A stretch of 64,000 nt of DNA from Apostichopus japonicus (Eukaryota > Echinodermata > Holothuroidea > Aspidochirotida > Stichopodidae): contig NC_092572.1 in assembly GCF_037975245.1 (NCBI RefSeq), positions 5,603,001 through 5,667,000 on the forward strand. The letters are read 5' to 3'. Shown here piece after piece: positions 60,221-64,000 of the stretch. Position 1 is the stretch's first letter. Each line of letters opens with the position of its first letter. The notes under the pieces are model-generated. The model was not told where the DNA came from. It saw only the letters and a program-made list of their open reading frames with translations, and ran no database searches. Made by a program: the position numbers and the translations under genes.

Positions 60221-62527
60221 GTGTGTGTATGTGTATCTCTATATAAGTTTTATTTAAAATACCATACATTTCTTTCGCTCAGGACGTTCCCTTTCAGTGG
60301 ATGCCTCCAGAGTTTCTCTTCCTTGAAACGATTTCTGCCGCAGGAGATGTCTGGTCCTTTGGTGTTCTTCTCTGGGAAATTTTCAGTTACGGTATTGGCA
60401 TTTAAATAATATAACTGGATATTGTAGATCATATGCGATTGATTCCTTCACTTTCTACGTAGCTTGAGTTCTTATTATTGCATGATAAGACAATTGTGTT
60501 TTTGTATGGCATTGTAATTTAATATCAATAAAAAGGCGCAAATAATTTATTCTTCCTATGCTTTGTAAAAATATATCAAACAAATAAAATTCCTTTTCGG
60601 AAATAGATGAGAAGACGCTTTCTTTATTTTCATGGGGTATCCATTTTTTTACCGCTGTGTAGGATCGGAACCGTACCAAGGACAAAACAGAGCTGATGTC
60701 GAGAAGAGCCTTCGCGCAAAACAGCAGCTCCTTCTTCCTGATAACTGTCCAGGAGCCATGTAAGCAAGCTTTTTTTCCCCTGTATACTAGTCTTTCTCTT
60801 ATCACCTTTTCCATGTTTTTCATATATAAATTGGCTCCCTTTGTTCTCATCTCAGCTGGCAGGTGATGATAACTTGTTGGGAAACGGCTGCAGAAAAAAG
60901 ACCTAAAATTGATGACGTTACATTAAAGCTGGCTGCAATGTGCAATGAGGATAAGGTAAGAACAACAAAGGAATAACAAGATTATTAATTTAAAATAGAC
61001 TTTGTTTCATTCAAGGATTGCTTGTGAAGCGTTTGAGTTGTAACCCACATTTCACATTTCGGAATTTAAACAAAGAATTGTTATCAGCTCTGTTAACAAT
61101 TGCAGCTCTGTTAACAATTGCAGAGTTACATATTTTCTTCAAATATTTAATAATCCTTGAACTTTTAACTTCATTAAAATCCACTGTGGATCAATAAATC
61201 AAATTCATCGATTTTCTAACTTTTTGTCAAAGGAATATCAGGAAATCTAATAAGAAGACCTTTCATAGACGGCAGCATTTATCGCCGACTATCAAATTTG
61301 AACGATGAGTATGGAAACATTATATGACGGAAAAACTATCGAAAAGAAATACTTAATATCGACTGACATATTTTTATATTTTCCATCTTTTTACTTGTTA
61401 TCCTTATTTGAATGTATATATTATGTTAAAGTGTCCGTACTTGGCAAGAATAGGTTTCAATATAGTTTACATTAAAGTAAAGATTTAGAAGAACATTTTG
61501 GTACGTGGAATATGCAAATTTTTAAATATTTAATTTAAAAAGAAACCAACTAATGTAATCATTTCATGTAGTGATATATCTCTAAAAAACAATGTGATGA
61601 GAGAATATGTTCTCTTGTGAAATAAGTAAGGCAAAATAACTAAGTTAAACTATGATGTATTTATTACATCATAATACAAAGTATGTCAATTTAATTGTAA
61701 AAGTAAAAGATGATGATGCATTTTTTTATTGCAACTGCATATATGTGGTTAATTTTCAAATTAAACGCAATTTGTTGCATAGTGATGATACAGAAACAGA
61801 TTCTTTGCTTTCTGTATTGCCCTTGTGATATTTTCTGTAGAGTATAAGGCTCAATGCTACCGTTAGTTCAATCATCGTGTACTTCCTTCTTGTTAACCAC
61901 ACAGGGATAGGAAACAATTGACCTGGTATTGAAACCAGACAGTGTGATCGTTTAGCTGATTTTGTGCACGAGAGTATCGGTAAAGATTAGGGGATTTCCC
62001 GAACGTCGATCAAAGTCGAAAACAACGTTAACAATGCCCTTACTTCAAAGGGGACCAGTTTATTTACTTACCCTGTATACGAAAATAGTGTTAATGGAAG
62101 AAAAAGTGTGTGACCTTTAACAAAACTTATTGTTGCAAATATGATGTGTTGCTGGATCTGTCGGTGCATACCTAATATCGACATATCTTCAAATTCAGAT
62201 ATATGGTTGTTGATCATACATAGGAATTTTGTCTACTTTTTCAATACGAAGTATTTTCTGATTTCATCCAGCCTACTTGTTTGTTTTAATAATATAATTG
62301 ATTGATAGTAATTAGCAGCTCATTGTAATCGTATCAACACAGATAAACCTCGAAGACTTATCATAAACATGTTGACGACATTAACTCCAATGCTTTCAAT
62401 ATGCTTCGTAAATAAGCCTATAGCTATAATACTGTGTTACTTTGTTTATGACACTGCGTTGGTAATTTATCTGAGCATTTTCTCGTTCTCGTTTCAGAAA
62501 TTATATACCCAATATGAGTTTGAATAG
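24187..62527 (+). CDS. Ig-domain receptor tyrosine pseudokinase (16 coding exons)
   Basis: Exons: 24187-24259, 24619-24936, 38794-39111, 41599-41886, 43451-43498, 47262-47369, 55943-55967, 56791-56834, 58335-58514, 58801-58908, 59192-59394, 60029-60148, 60283-60391, 60663-60759, 60856-60955, 62498-62527. All junctions have GT/AG and all phases agree, giving 722 codons and a stop. Layout: signal peptide 1-25, Ig-like domains at about 26-130, 131-236 and 237-332, Thr-rich stalk 333-348, TM about 357-380, juxtamembrane 381-430, kinase-like fold 433-710. Catalytic positions are replaced: R464 for the beta-3 Lys, G576 for the HRD Asp, K581 for the loop Asn, V596 for the DFG Gly. E481, D594, W617, D633 and R695 are kept. 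It probably signals as a membrane scaffold or through a partner kinase. The overall kinase wording is closest to FGFR/VEGFR-type RTKs, but I cannot assign an orthologue. Confidence 0.85.
24619..24936 (+). CDS. Receptor exon 2: V-type Ig domain
   Basis: The 318-nt phase 1-1 exon encodes one Ig domain (residues 25-130). The disulphide pair is C44 and C113, the core Trp is W55, and the E-D-E-G-T-Y-S-C block before the second Cys is the D-x-G-x-Y-x-C signature. The acceptor is CACCAG and the donor GTATGT. Reading through the donor would add about 30 residues before a stop at 25019-25021. The upstream ATG at 24603 lies in the intron and is not a start. Confidence 0.88.
24937..26030. other. Start of receptor intron 2
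   Basis: Non-coding. A CA-rich tract (25787-25858) and a (TA)n microsatellite (25882-25915) are present. Nothing else is supported before the Penelope-like fragment. Confidence 0.5.
26040..26900 (-). mobile_element. Penelope-like element fragment
   Basis: Reading the minus strand from about 26850 down: [11 protein letters not shown], then (after a frame change) [20 protein letters not shown]. Then comes the frame 26571-26221, with [14 protein letters not shown], and finally a decayed I-I-Y-C-N-I-C-N block near 26150. This order (F-L-D-x-T, S-C-H-P-R ... Y-S-Q-A-L-R, R-P-x-x-L-R-x-x-L-V-R-A, GIY-YIG-like start) is characteristic of the C-terminal half of Penelope-like RT/endonuclease proteins. 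Frameshifts and stops show it is dead. The RT core is missing. Confidence 0.75.
26901..28479. other. Intronic stretch
   Basis: AT-rich intron sequence without a supported gene or repeat border. A 76-codon frame at 27528-27758 shows no domain. Confidence 0.4.
28480..28580 (+). pseudogene. Possible vestigial or alternative Ig exon of the receptor
   Basis: A strong acceptor (CTTTGATTTTCCAG ending at 28479) precedes a phase-1 frame reading [17 protein letters not shown] before a TGA at 28578. The D-C ... L-T-L-S-C-x-S-C wording resembles the D-C ... A-T-L-S-C-S-C of exon 4. The rest of an Ig domain is missing. It may be a decayed Ig exon, or a terminal exon giving a secreted short form; AATAAA overlaps its stop region (28571-28576). 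Confidence 0.35.
28745..29265. repeat. G-rich non-autonomous repeat, copy 1
   Basis: It begins CATAGGCGTATGAGCCC, followed by a G-run and CTTGCCCGAAAAATATA, and ends near a TTGGTTGGGG and C-run at about 29210-29240. The same order of blocks is found at 33263-34015, so this is a dispersed family. No coding capacity was seen. Confidence 0.75.
28873..29113. repeat. 124-bp tandem duplication inside the G-rich repeat
   Basis: The segment 28873-28996 is repeated at 28997-29113 almost without change (GTATATGTATGCATCGGTTA start). The second copy of the G-rich repeat at 33.3 kb has only one such unit, so this is a local duplication. Confidence 0.85.
29266..30249. other. Intronic stretch upstream of a nested gene
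   Basis: No exon is supported. The 29.6-30.2 kb part is less AT-rich and contains GCGCATGCGCGC near 29638; it may include the promoter of the small spliced gene that follows. Confidence 0.35.
30250..30533 (+). CDS. First block of nested gene: helical N-terminal module
   Basis: The frame is open from upstream of 30250 to the donor at 30534. It encodes [14 protein letters not shown], a charged [13 protein letters not shown] segment, and the W-containing helical module. The ATG-led frame ([11 protein letters not shown]) stops after 23 codons, so either a frameshift separates it from the main frame or translation starts elsewhere. Confidence 0.4.
30250..34627 (+). CDS. Small spliced gene nested in receptor intron 2, partial model
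   Basis: Three blocks of the same sense look like exons. Block 1 (about 30250-30533) has a basic stretch and [17 protein letters not shown] followed by F-A-G-H-L-L-Q-D-H, ending at an AG|GTAATG donor. Block 2 is 32718-32817. Block 3 is 34425-34627, ending in TGA. Blocks 2 and 3 join in phase 1, but block 1 ends in phase 2 and does not join block 2, so an exon is missing or block 1 is broken. The ATG at 30251 is in another frame than the long open part. The K-x-Y-x-x-x-x-x-V-x-W ... L-L module resembles the N-terminal region of transposon-derived proteins, so this may be a domesticated or decaying transposon gene. Confidence 0.4.
32718..32817 (+). CDS. Second block of nested gene
   Basis: The exon-like block runs from a TTGAACAG acceptor to a G|GTAAAT donor. 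It encodes [17 protein letters not shown] and ends Q-K-G-E. It is Ser/Thr/Glu-rich with no domain. Phase 0 in, 1 out. Confidence 0.4.
33263..34015. repeat. G-rich non-autonomous repeat, copy 2
   Basis: It begins CATAGGCGTAGGAGCCTC, has a G-run and CTTGCCCGAAAAATATA, a CpG-rich GCTCCGCGCGCG block near 33345, and ends TTGGTTGGGGG at about 34005. It shares the order of blocks with 28745-29265. It carries the 84-bp minisatellite in its right half. Confidence 0.75.
33530..34000. repeat. 84-bp minisatellite, six units
   Basis: Units start at GTAGGTGCCCGAAAAATTCTC-type words at about 33530, 33613, 33697, 33782, 33865 and 33950 (spacing 83-85 bp). Each unit ends in a T-rich tract plus CAG or AAG, which imitates a splice acceptor. 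Frames open across it on both strands are repeat artefacts. Confidence 0.9.
34425..34627 (+). CDS. Third block of nested gene, with stop
   Basis: The acceptor is CTTTACAG and phase 1 in matches block 2. It encodes [13 protein letters not shown], then [10 protein letters not shown] and [11 protein letters not shown] before TGA at 34625-34627. No known domain. Confidence 0.4.
34628..38793. other. Rest of receptor intron 2
   Basis: Non-coding as far as I can tell. It contains G/C runs (35567-35575, 35901-35911), a T-run (35997-36015) and an AGGGAGTT...AACTCCCT inverted repeat at about 37244-37266 that is also near 5710. Opposed frames at 37279-37603 have no recognised domain. No further Ig exon could be identified. 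Confidence 0.4.
38794..39111 (+). CDS. Receptor exon 3: second Ig-like domain
   Basis: The exon is 318 nt, phase 1-1, with a TTTCCAG acceptor and a GTAAGT donor. It encodes [17 protein letters not shown], then L-I-C-T-C-A-A-K-G and later I-E-V-T-C-S-V-N-G. The C-x-C motif (161, 163) plus the V-T-C-S-V pair suggest an atypical Ig fold with extra cysteines. It shares this pattern with exon 4, so the two are probably an exon duplication. No W is visible in the core. Confidence 0.8.
39112..41598. other. Receptor intron 3
   Basis: AT-rich non-coding sequence. A 99-codon frame at 40548-40847 and the somewhat G-richer stretch 40860-41130 are unassigned. Confidence 0.4.
41599..41886 (+). CDS. Receptor exon 4: third Ig-like domain
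   Basis: The exon is 288 nt, phase 1-1, with a TTGACAG acceptor and a GTAAGT donor. It encodes [13 protein letters not shown], then [10 protein letters not shown] and later [10 protein letters not shown]. The C-x-C motif aligns with C-T-C of exon 3. N-linked sites (N-G-T, N-T-T) are present. The extra cysteines suggest more than one disulphide. Confidence 0.8.
43451..43498 (+). CDS. Receptor exon 5: Thr-rich stalk micro-exon
   Basis: The 48-nt phase 1-1 exon runs from a TTTACAG acceptor to a GTATGT donor and encodes [15 protein letters not shown]. The Ser/Thr/Pro composition fits an O-glycosylated membrane-proximal stalk. Its frame and both phases match exons 4 and 6. Because it is short, it could be skipped without changing the frame. 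Confidence 0.65.
45527..45580. repeat. (TA)n microsatellite
   Basis: About 27 TA units in receptor intron 5. The Tyr/Ile repeat frame across it is an artefact. Confidence 0.95.
47262..47369 (+). CDS. Receptor exon 6: transmembrane segment
   Basis: The 108-nt phase 1-1 exon encodes a short lumenal lead (S-D-C-N-Y-T-G), then about 24 hydrophobic residues, then R-D-R-L as the stop-transfer. The helix contains one Glu (E364), unusual in a membrane core and possibly important for pairing with a partner chain. A second in-frame acceptor six bases downstream would drop two residues. The donor is GTACGT. Confidence 0.85.
47734..48578 (-). repeat. 3' LTR of the gypsy element
   Basis: It is identical in length, and as far as I can see in sequence, to the 5' LTR. 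It carries TATATAAG (complement of 48165-48172) as a likely TATA box and AATAAA (complement of 47899-47904) as a polyadenylation signal. A GC-rich CTCCGC-containing block lies near 48505-48560. Confidence 0.95.
48579..49249. other. Gypsy 3' region between pol and 3' LTR
   Basis: There is no open frame of note and no env. The purine-rich tract next to the 3' LTR (complement of 48579-48598) is the polypurine tract for plus-strand priming. Confidence 0.7.
49250..53299 (-). CDS. pol: Gypsy pol polyprotein (PR-RT-RH-IN)
   Basis: The open frame of 1349 codons encodes the enzymes for reverse transcription and integration. In order: aspartic protease with L-L-V-D-T-G-A at about 64-69; RT with V-L-Y-I-D-D at about 519-524; RNase H with L-D-T-D-A-S at about 667; integrase zinc finger (H-x-x-x-H ... 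C-V-Q-C) at about 935-973; and the integrase catalytic triad near D1005, D1065 and E1101. A basic, Pro-rich tail follows and no chromodomain was seen. The frame overlaps the end of gag by 64 nt and lies one base back, so it is probably made by -1 frameshifting. No stop or frameshift breaks it, which fits a young copy. Confidence 0.95.
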   Translation of the reverse strand: MSSPSEDGSSEPGKRTGVGSVGPSPTHDRRRWPTKGVSPTQIHKIDASGAFVTVKIHERPVQLLVDTGATITVISERIFQDLPPSVQAKLKSKDKFVLMADGSSKIRDKGTIVLDVEAANKRFQHEIHVMDIEYEGILGLDFMIKHDCQLDWKRGKICFDGVNVELHSQAIQNAVFRLSVKETTIVPPGSESIVAAQLVKTGRCHHSVKKDGMRNGYVSPLQSFHDRHDVVVAHALVDASQEVMPLRVFNPTENEVTLYKDSQPATVEFSIQILDDDTAPETRTPKSVGVIHTDDAAETESTTADQGQSSLPDHIQKLLDGAGCDLSDTQRNQAECFLMKFSELFSSGNSQLGRTNIVKHRINTGDNPPIKQCPRRIPIHKQAVADKEVEKMLQSGVVLPSKSPWASPIVLVTKKDGSTRFCIDYRKLNDATIKDAYPLPRIEDSLDSLGGSRWFSTLDLASGYWQVEVKEEDRAKTAFVTRKGLYEFTVMPFGLCNAPATFQRLMERVLAGLQWDVAVLYIDDIIVHGRTFEEHIERLSSVLQRLREANLTLKTKKCCLFQSKVEFLGHVVSGEGISPNPRKVKDVAEWVTPSTLTDLRSFLGLATYYRRFIEGFASIARPLHALTEKGKQFKWSDDCAEAFATLKNKLTSSPILAYPYDKDPFVLDTDASQFGIGAVLSQKQSGQELVISYGSRLLTKRERNYCTTRKELLAVVYFVRYFRHYLLGKPFLLRTDHGSLRWLFSFKEPEGQVARWIESLAPYEFKIEHRPGTKHLNADALSRKPCAQCGLSSSTDPGKNELSVKADVEAVTPHPENDGDTEKLPRISDVDHVPNSATDSMTIPTWSKEHLRKEQLKDRELKMFIEILESGRTRPSWEEISSEDAAVKFLWSRMEQLRIQENVLYLRWEDATGETVNYKLLVPKAMRKEVMGQLHDVRTAGHLGFNKTWSRAKRAPVYWRNMRRDIYEHCVQCHECGSRKSPTKKNRAPMQEYRIGIPMERVAMDVAGPFPETCRGNRFILVVSDYFTKWTEAYAMPNHTAETVANTFVEQFVCRFGTPREVFTDQGREFESRLFYCMCKELGIEKTRTSPFHPQSDGMVERFNRTMECMLTNYVSGNQRDWDVSLPFITMAYRSTEHDSTKFTPNMLMLGREVEMPLDIVVGLPLQEDFSGSYRENQAPHIGYAERLRYRLETSFEVVRTNLGKQMTRQKHHYDRGSKGTTRYQTGDSVWLYNPTRKIGLSPKLRPTWDGPYVVTKRLTDVTYRIRKNPRCKPKVVHSDRLKPYLGTHDKGWWKGQVPEEDTREEEPVTPRNTLEVPTPKTPSKTPPSDPGPKEKPPGRRYNLRPRFR
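53236..54810 (-). CDS. gag: Gypsy gag (capsid/nucleocapsid)
   Basis: It forms the particle and packages the RNA. I chose the start at the ATG whose complement is 54808-54810 ([11 protein letters not shown]), just inside the primer-binding-like site. The frame is open further upstream into the 5' LTR, but that part lies upstream of the body of the element. From this start it is 524 codons. An N-terminal acidic and coiled region is followed by an Arg/His/Gln-rich disordered region, a capsid-like helical part ([14 protein letters not shown]), and one CCHC zinc knuckle ([14 protein letters not shown]) near the end. It overlaps pol. Confidence 0.92.
   Translation of the reverse strand: MASTKPSDEHFSDRRKVILEEIEFLKEECERMIPLVKDSHSGDEVEDADEDISSPSSNKYMKLPGTKPHVIDEGFLPSQGRRHHSEPTVRAEKRDHSDSVFQHRYRDQPDSTGTHQKRSGIERQRQVHTDFAPLTGKGGQGNRYQSEPCTFAEDVDFHRSRIPPYRVRNQPDSSGAYDTAADRRRTGIGSGAQRLGSGGTADSRALQHDTPPEDVYLQDPGRYAPRDREHPAELTRDEHLHSQRPRELERSSKTRPNMLPEKFDGLQPWDSYISHFESVSDINGWNLCEKAKYLKASLKGDALETLADLSSTKMDFETLSTALETRFGHAHKGPLFRAQLTMRTRERGESVQQLAQAIRKLVSYAYPTLNSKARDDIALEHFRNALNDMELQRAVFMSKPTSLAEAVAIAAETESFQRAQQTNHLKQRGNVRQVVGDAPEDKSESLGMAQIVQMLKEMKSTLTELKDWQQSVKRGEGGAGGRRNRRNASRECYNCGELGHFKYECPHPLKTAPPNQGNGRESGQ
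54849..54865 (-). promoter_or_regulatory. Primer-binding site of the gypsy element
   Basis: On the minus strand, directly after the 5' LTR and one spacer base, the sequence reads TGGTGGCAGCGGTGGG. A start of TGG pairs with the CCA end of a tRNA. I cannot name the tRNA without a search. Confidence 0.6.
54866..55710 (-). repeat. 5' LTR of the gypsy element (promoter)
   Basis: Same length as the 3' LTR, with TATATAAG at the complement of 55297-55304 and AATAAA at the complement of 55031-55036. Transcription would run leftwards, antisense to the receptor gene. Confidence 0.95.
55943..55967 (+). CDS. Receptor exon 7: juxtamembrane micro-exon
   Basis: The 25-nt exon (phase 1 in, 2 out) encodes N-G-K-Q-E-E-P, with an ATAAAG acceptor and a GTAAGA donor. 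It is separated from exon 6 by the gypsy-bearing intron. It is supported by exact phase fit to both neighbours rather than by domain content. Confidence 0.6.
55968..58334. other. Receptor introns 7 and 8
   Basis: Non-coding except exon 8. It contains a C-run at 56170-56185. Opposed short frames at 57294-57703 are unassigned; an old mobile-element fragment is possible there but not demonstrated. Confidence 0.4.
56791..56834 (+). CDS. Receptor exon 8: juxtamembrane, charged
   Basis: The 44-nt exon (phase 2 in, 1 out) encodes [14 protein letters not shown]. It has a strong CTTCCTTTTCAG acceptor and a GTAGAC donor. The highly charged, Lys/Glu-rich composition is typical of a disordered juxtamembrane linker. 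Confidence 0.65.
58335..58514 (+). CDS. Receptor exon 9: juxtamembrane end and kinase N-lobe strands
   Basis: The 180-nt phase 1-1 exon begins A-Y-M-D-L, a YxxL motif that could bind an SH2 domain or act in sorting. It then enters the N-lobe: [15 protein letters not shown] (degenerate Gly-rich loop, no GxGxFG) and A-V-V-R-T-L, where VAVKxL is expected. R464 therefore replaces the ATP-anchoring lysine. The donor is GTATTT. Confidence 0.8.
58801..58908 (+). CDS. Receptor exon 10: kinase alpha-C helix and beta-4
   Basis: The 108-nt phase 1-1 exon encodes [14 protein letters not shown], then I-M-K-L-L-G-W-C. E481 sits where the alpha-C Glu of an active kinase would be, and K-L-L-G-W-C matches the RTK I-I-x-L-L-G-x-C block. 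The acceptor is TTGCTTTTCAG and the donor GTACGA. Confidence 0.85.
59192..59394 (+). CDS. Receptor exon 11: hinge, kinase insert, alpha-E
   Basis: The 203-nt exon (phase 1 in, 0 out) encodes [16 protein letters not shown] (hinge and alpha-D). A hydrophilic insert of about 25 residues rich in K/Q/H follows, then [12 protein letters not shown] (alpha-E). This is the standard RTK order, including the kinase insert seen in FGFR/PDGFR/VEGFR types. The donor is GTAAGT. Confidence 0.88.
60029..60148 (+). CDS. Receptor exon 12: degenerate catalytic loop and DFG region
   Basis: The 120-nt phase 0-0 exon encodes [14 protein letters not shown] where an active RTK reads F-I-H-R-D-L-A-A-R-N-V-L-L, then K-L-Y-D-F-V-S where A-D-F-G is expected. 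The catalytic Asp and loop Asn are lost; the metal-binding Asp (D594) is retained but its Gly is Val. The donor GTCAGT runs straight into a (TA)n tract in the intron. The frame could read on into the repeat, but phase and the next exon fit the splice. Confidence 0.85.
60154..60218. repeat. (TA)n microsatellite touching a 5' splice site
   Basis: About 32 TA units begin six bases into intron 12 (60149-60282). The intron is only 134 bp, so the repeat makes up about half of it. Length changes here could alter donor use or intron size. Confidence 0.95.
60283..60391 (+). CDS. Receptor exon 13: APE region and alpha-F
   Basis: The 109-nt exon (phase 0 in, 1 out) encodes [11 protein letters not shown], matching the RTK W-M-A-P-E block with P for A, then [15 protein letters not shown]633 and W635 of the C-lobe core are intact. 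The acceptor is CTTTCGCTCAG and the donor GTATTG. Confidence 0.88.
60663..60759 (+). CDS. Receptor exon 14: C-lobe, alpha-G
   Basis: The 97-nt exon (phase 1 in, 2 out) encodes [14 protein letters not shown], then L-L-L-P-D-N-C-P. The P-Y-x-G and P-x-x-C-P blocks are standard in RTK subdomain X. The acceptor is CTGTGTAG and the donor GTAAGC. Confidence 0.85.
60856..60955 (+). CDS. Receptor exon 15: C-lobe, subdomain XI
   Basis: The 100-nt exon (phase 2 in, 0 out) encodes [23 protein letters not shown]-x(6)-R-P is the RTK subdomain XI signature, with R695 present to salt-bridge the APE Glu. The donor is GTAAGA. Confidence 0.88.
62498..62527 (+). CDS. Receptor exon 16: C-terminal tail and stop
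   Basis: The 30-nt exon encodes K-L-Y-T-Q-Y-E-F-E and TAG. It follows a strong TTCTCGTTTCAG acceptor and is in phase 0 with exon 15. Two tyrosines in a tail of nine residues could be phosphorylation sites for another kinase. The choice of this exon rests on acceptor strength and phase; a different terminal exon is possible. Confidence 0.6.
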   Translation, partial: KLYTQYEFE

Positions 62528-64000
62528 ATAAGGTTCGTGTGCTAGAAGAATCAGAAACCTAAGTGATGCTAAGTCTGTGACGTGGCTAACAAATATTAAC
62601 TCAAATGTTGTTGAATGGTGCATGATATTGTACGTGGTATTATTTATAGTTAAGTCTGTACTCATCTGTTTTCTTAATATTCATCATATCAAATTATATA
62701 CAATACATGATGTTACAAATTCCGTTAATGAGATTGTCTGCACCATGTCCATCATTTGAAAATTGCATAACAATAAATCATTCAATTGTATAACTGCTCT
62801 AACTTGACACCATGCACTTAAACATAAAATTTGTTTTATTTAACTGTAGCCCACAGTCAGCACGAATTCGTTGAATCAATATTAACTTTGCTTCCATTTT
62901 ATTCCCATTACTCTTCTTACTTCATGTTTTCTAAGTTTACGTTTGATGAAAATATATCTGAGTTATTTTTTTATTCACATAGCCACATATAGAAGATAAC
63001 TTACAAAGTGTATATAGCCATAACCTTAATACGACAACGACAACTTCAATATAGGTATAGTTATACCGAGTGATTAATAACAACCGTTTTGTAGACAGTC
63101 ACGCACGATTTCTTCCCTTTGTAAGAATCTTTACAAGCAATCGAAGCGATTGTCAATCTTTGTTTGTTAATATTTTCTTGCGAGTCACTGTGAAATTTAT
63201 TTGAGATCTAAATGAAAGAAGTAGTATTGGTAGTAGCTTCGACGTAAAGGCAGTATATGATGCTAACACTAATGATACTAACACTATGGCACATTTATTT
63301 TACTGGGTAAAAGACCAACACAGGTTTTGCACTAATTTCAGTTCATTGAGCTGCTTAGCAATTTTTACTCAATCTTCAGTGATGATAAAGTATTGGTACC
63401 AAGCTGCATTTAGTAACGTTTGTAGTAATTTTTACGTAACTCATTCACAATCATCAGTGCTCTAATTTGACATTGTTAAAACGTACAAGATTGTTTCATT
63501 GCTTTGTAACCTACAATCATCATGATCTTTACTTACTCGCTGGGATCTAATCACAGATGCACACGCAAACATTTCATATATTTATGTTGATTTTCAAAGC
63601 ATTTCCAAAGACATACTGTAAAGCACCCGATAATAGTTACAGTAGTTTCTGTAATCTCTGTGTGAATCGGCTGACTGTAGTCTTAACTCGGTAAACATTG
63701 ATACACGGATCCAAGGGGTATCAAAGTCAATTCAATCTAGTACAATGAGTCACCGCATTCACAATCACGTATAATGATGGTAATTGTTATGTGTTTGTGT
63801 TAAACGGCAATAACATCGTAATATAACTTAATTGGTTCTATATAGTTCATTATGTGTTAAAAGATGATATTACACACTGAATTACTGAATCTGAAACAAA
63901 ACACAATGGAATCGATAGAACCATTTAGACTATTCTTAGTAGCCACTGCAAGTCCTGACAATCACATATAAGCACTAGTAAATACACACGTACTGAAACA
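62528..64000. other. 3' UTR and intergenic sequence
   Basis: An AATAAA at 62772-62777 is the best polyadenylation signal for the receptor gene. Beyond it I see AT-rich sequence without a supported gene, RNA or element. Confidence 0.45.

Noticed and set aside
1-64000. CRISPR arrays, operons, ribosome binding sites, tRNA and rRNA genes
   Set aside because: The window is eukaryotic nuclear DNA; no array with regular unique spacers and no cloverleaf or rRNA core was recognised by eye.

Overview
This is a window of animal nuclear DNA: AT-rich, intron-rich and full of retroelements. Coding information sits in short exons with GT/AG borders. The mix of an Ig-domain receptor kinase-like gene, CR1/Jockey- and Rex1-type LINEs, a Penelope-like element, a KDZ/HMGXB3-like transposon and a Ty3/gypsy element fits a marine invertebrate deuterostome. 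An echinoderm such as a sea cucumber is my best guess, but that is inference and no species can be named.

The main gene runs on the + strand from 24187 to 62527. I could assemble 16 coding exons whose phases all agree, giving 722 codons plus a stop. The predicted protein is a single-pass receptor: signal peptide, three Ig-like domains (one exon each, phase 1-1), a short Thr-rich stalk, one transmembrane helix, a charged juxtamembrane segment and a complete receptor-tyrosine-kinase fold. The catalytic residues are gone: the beta-3 Lys position is Arg464, the HRD position reads S-P-G (574-576), the catalytic-loop Asn is Lys581, and DFG is DFV. The structural residues of the C-lobe are kept. It therefore looks like a receptor pseudokinase and is the most interesting object here.

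Layout: 1-2637 is mostly non-coding with a CA/TA microsatellite. 2638-7113 holds three truncated LINE copies, one nested in another. 7503-8927 is a foldback element whose arms are degenerate tandem repeats. 9715-10025 is a decayed transposon ORF. 12140-17220 (- strand) is a broken multi-exon KDZ/HMGXB3-like transposase. 19.0-23.1 kb is a diverged tandem segmental duplication carrying an insertion and a 46-bp-arm palindrome.

From 24.2 kb onward everything lies inside or beside the receptor gene. Intron 2 (13.9 kb) holds a Penelope-like fragment, two copies of a G-rich non-autonomous repeat (one with a six-copy 84-bp minisatellite), a possible vestigial Ig exon and a small nested spliced gene. 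Intron 6 holds a complete Ty3/gypsy element (47734-55710, antisense) with open gag and pol frames and 845-bp LTRs in which I saw no difference. 62.5-64 kb is the 3' UTR and intergenic sequence with nothing recognisable.
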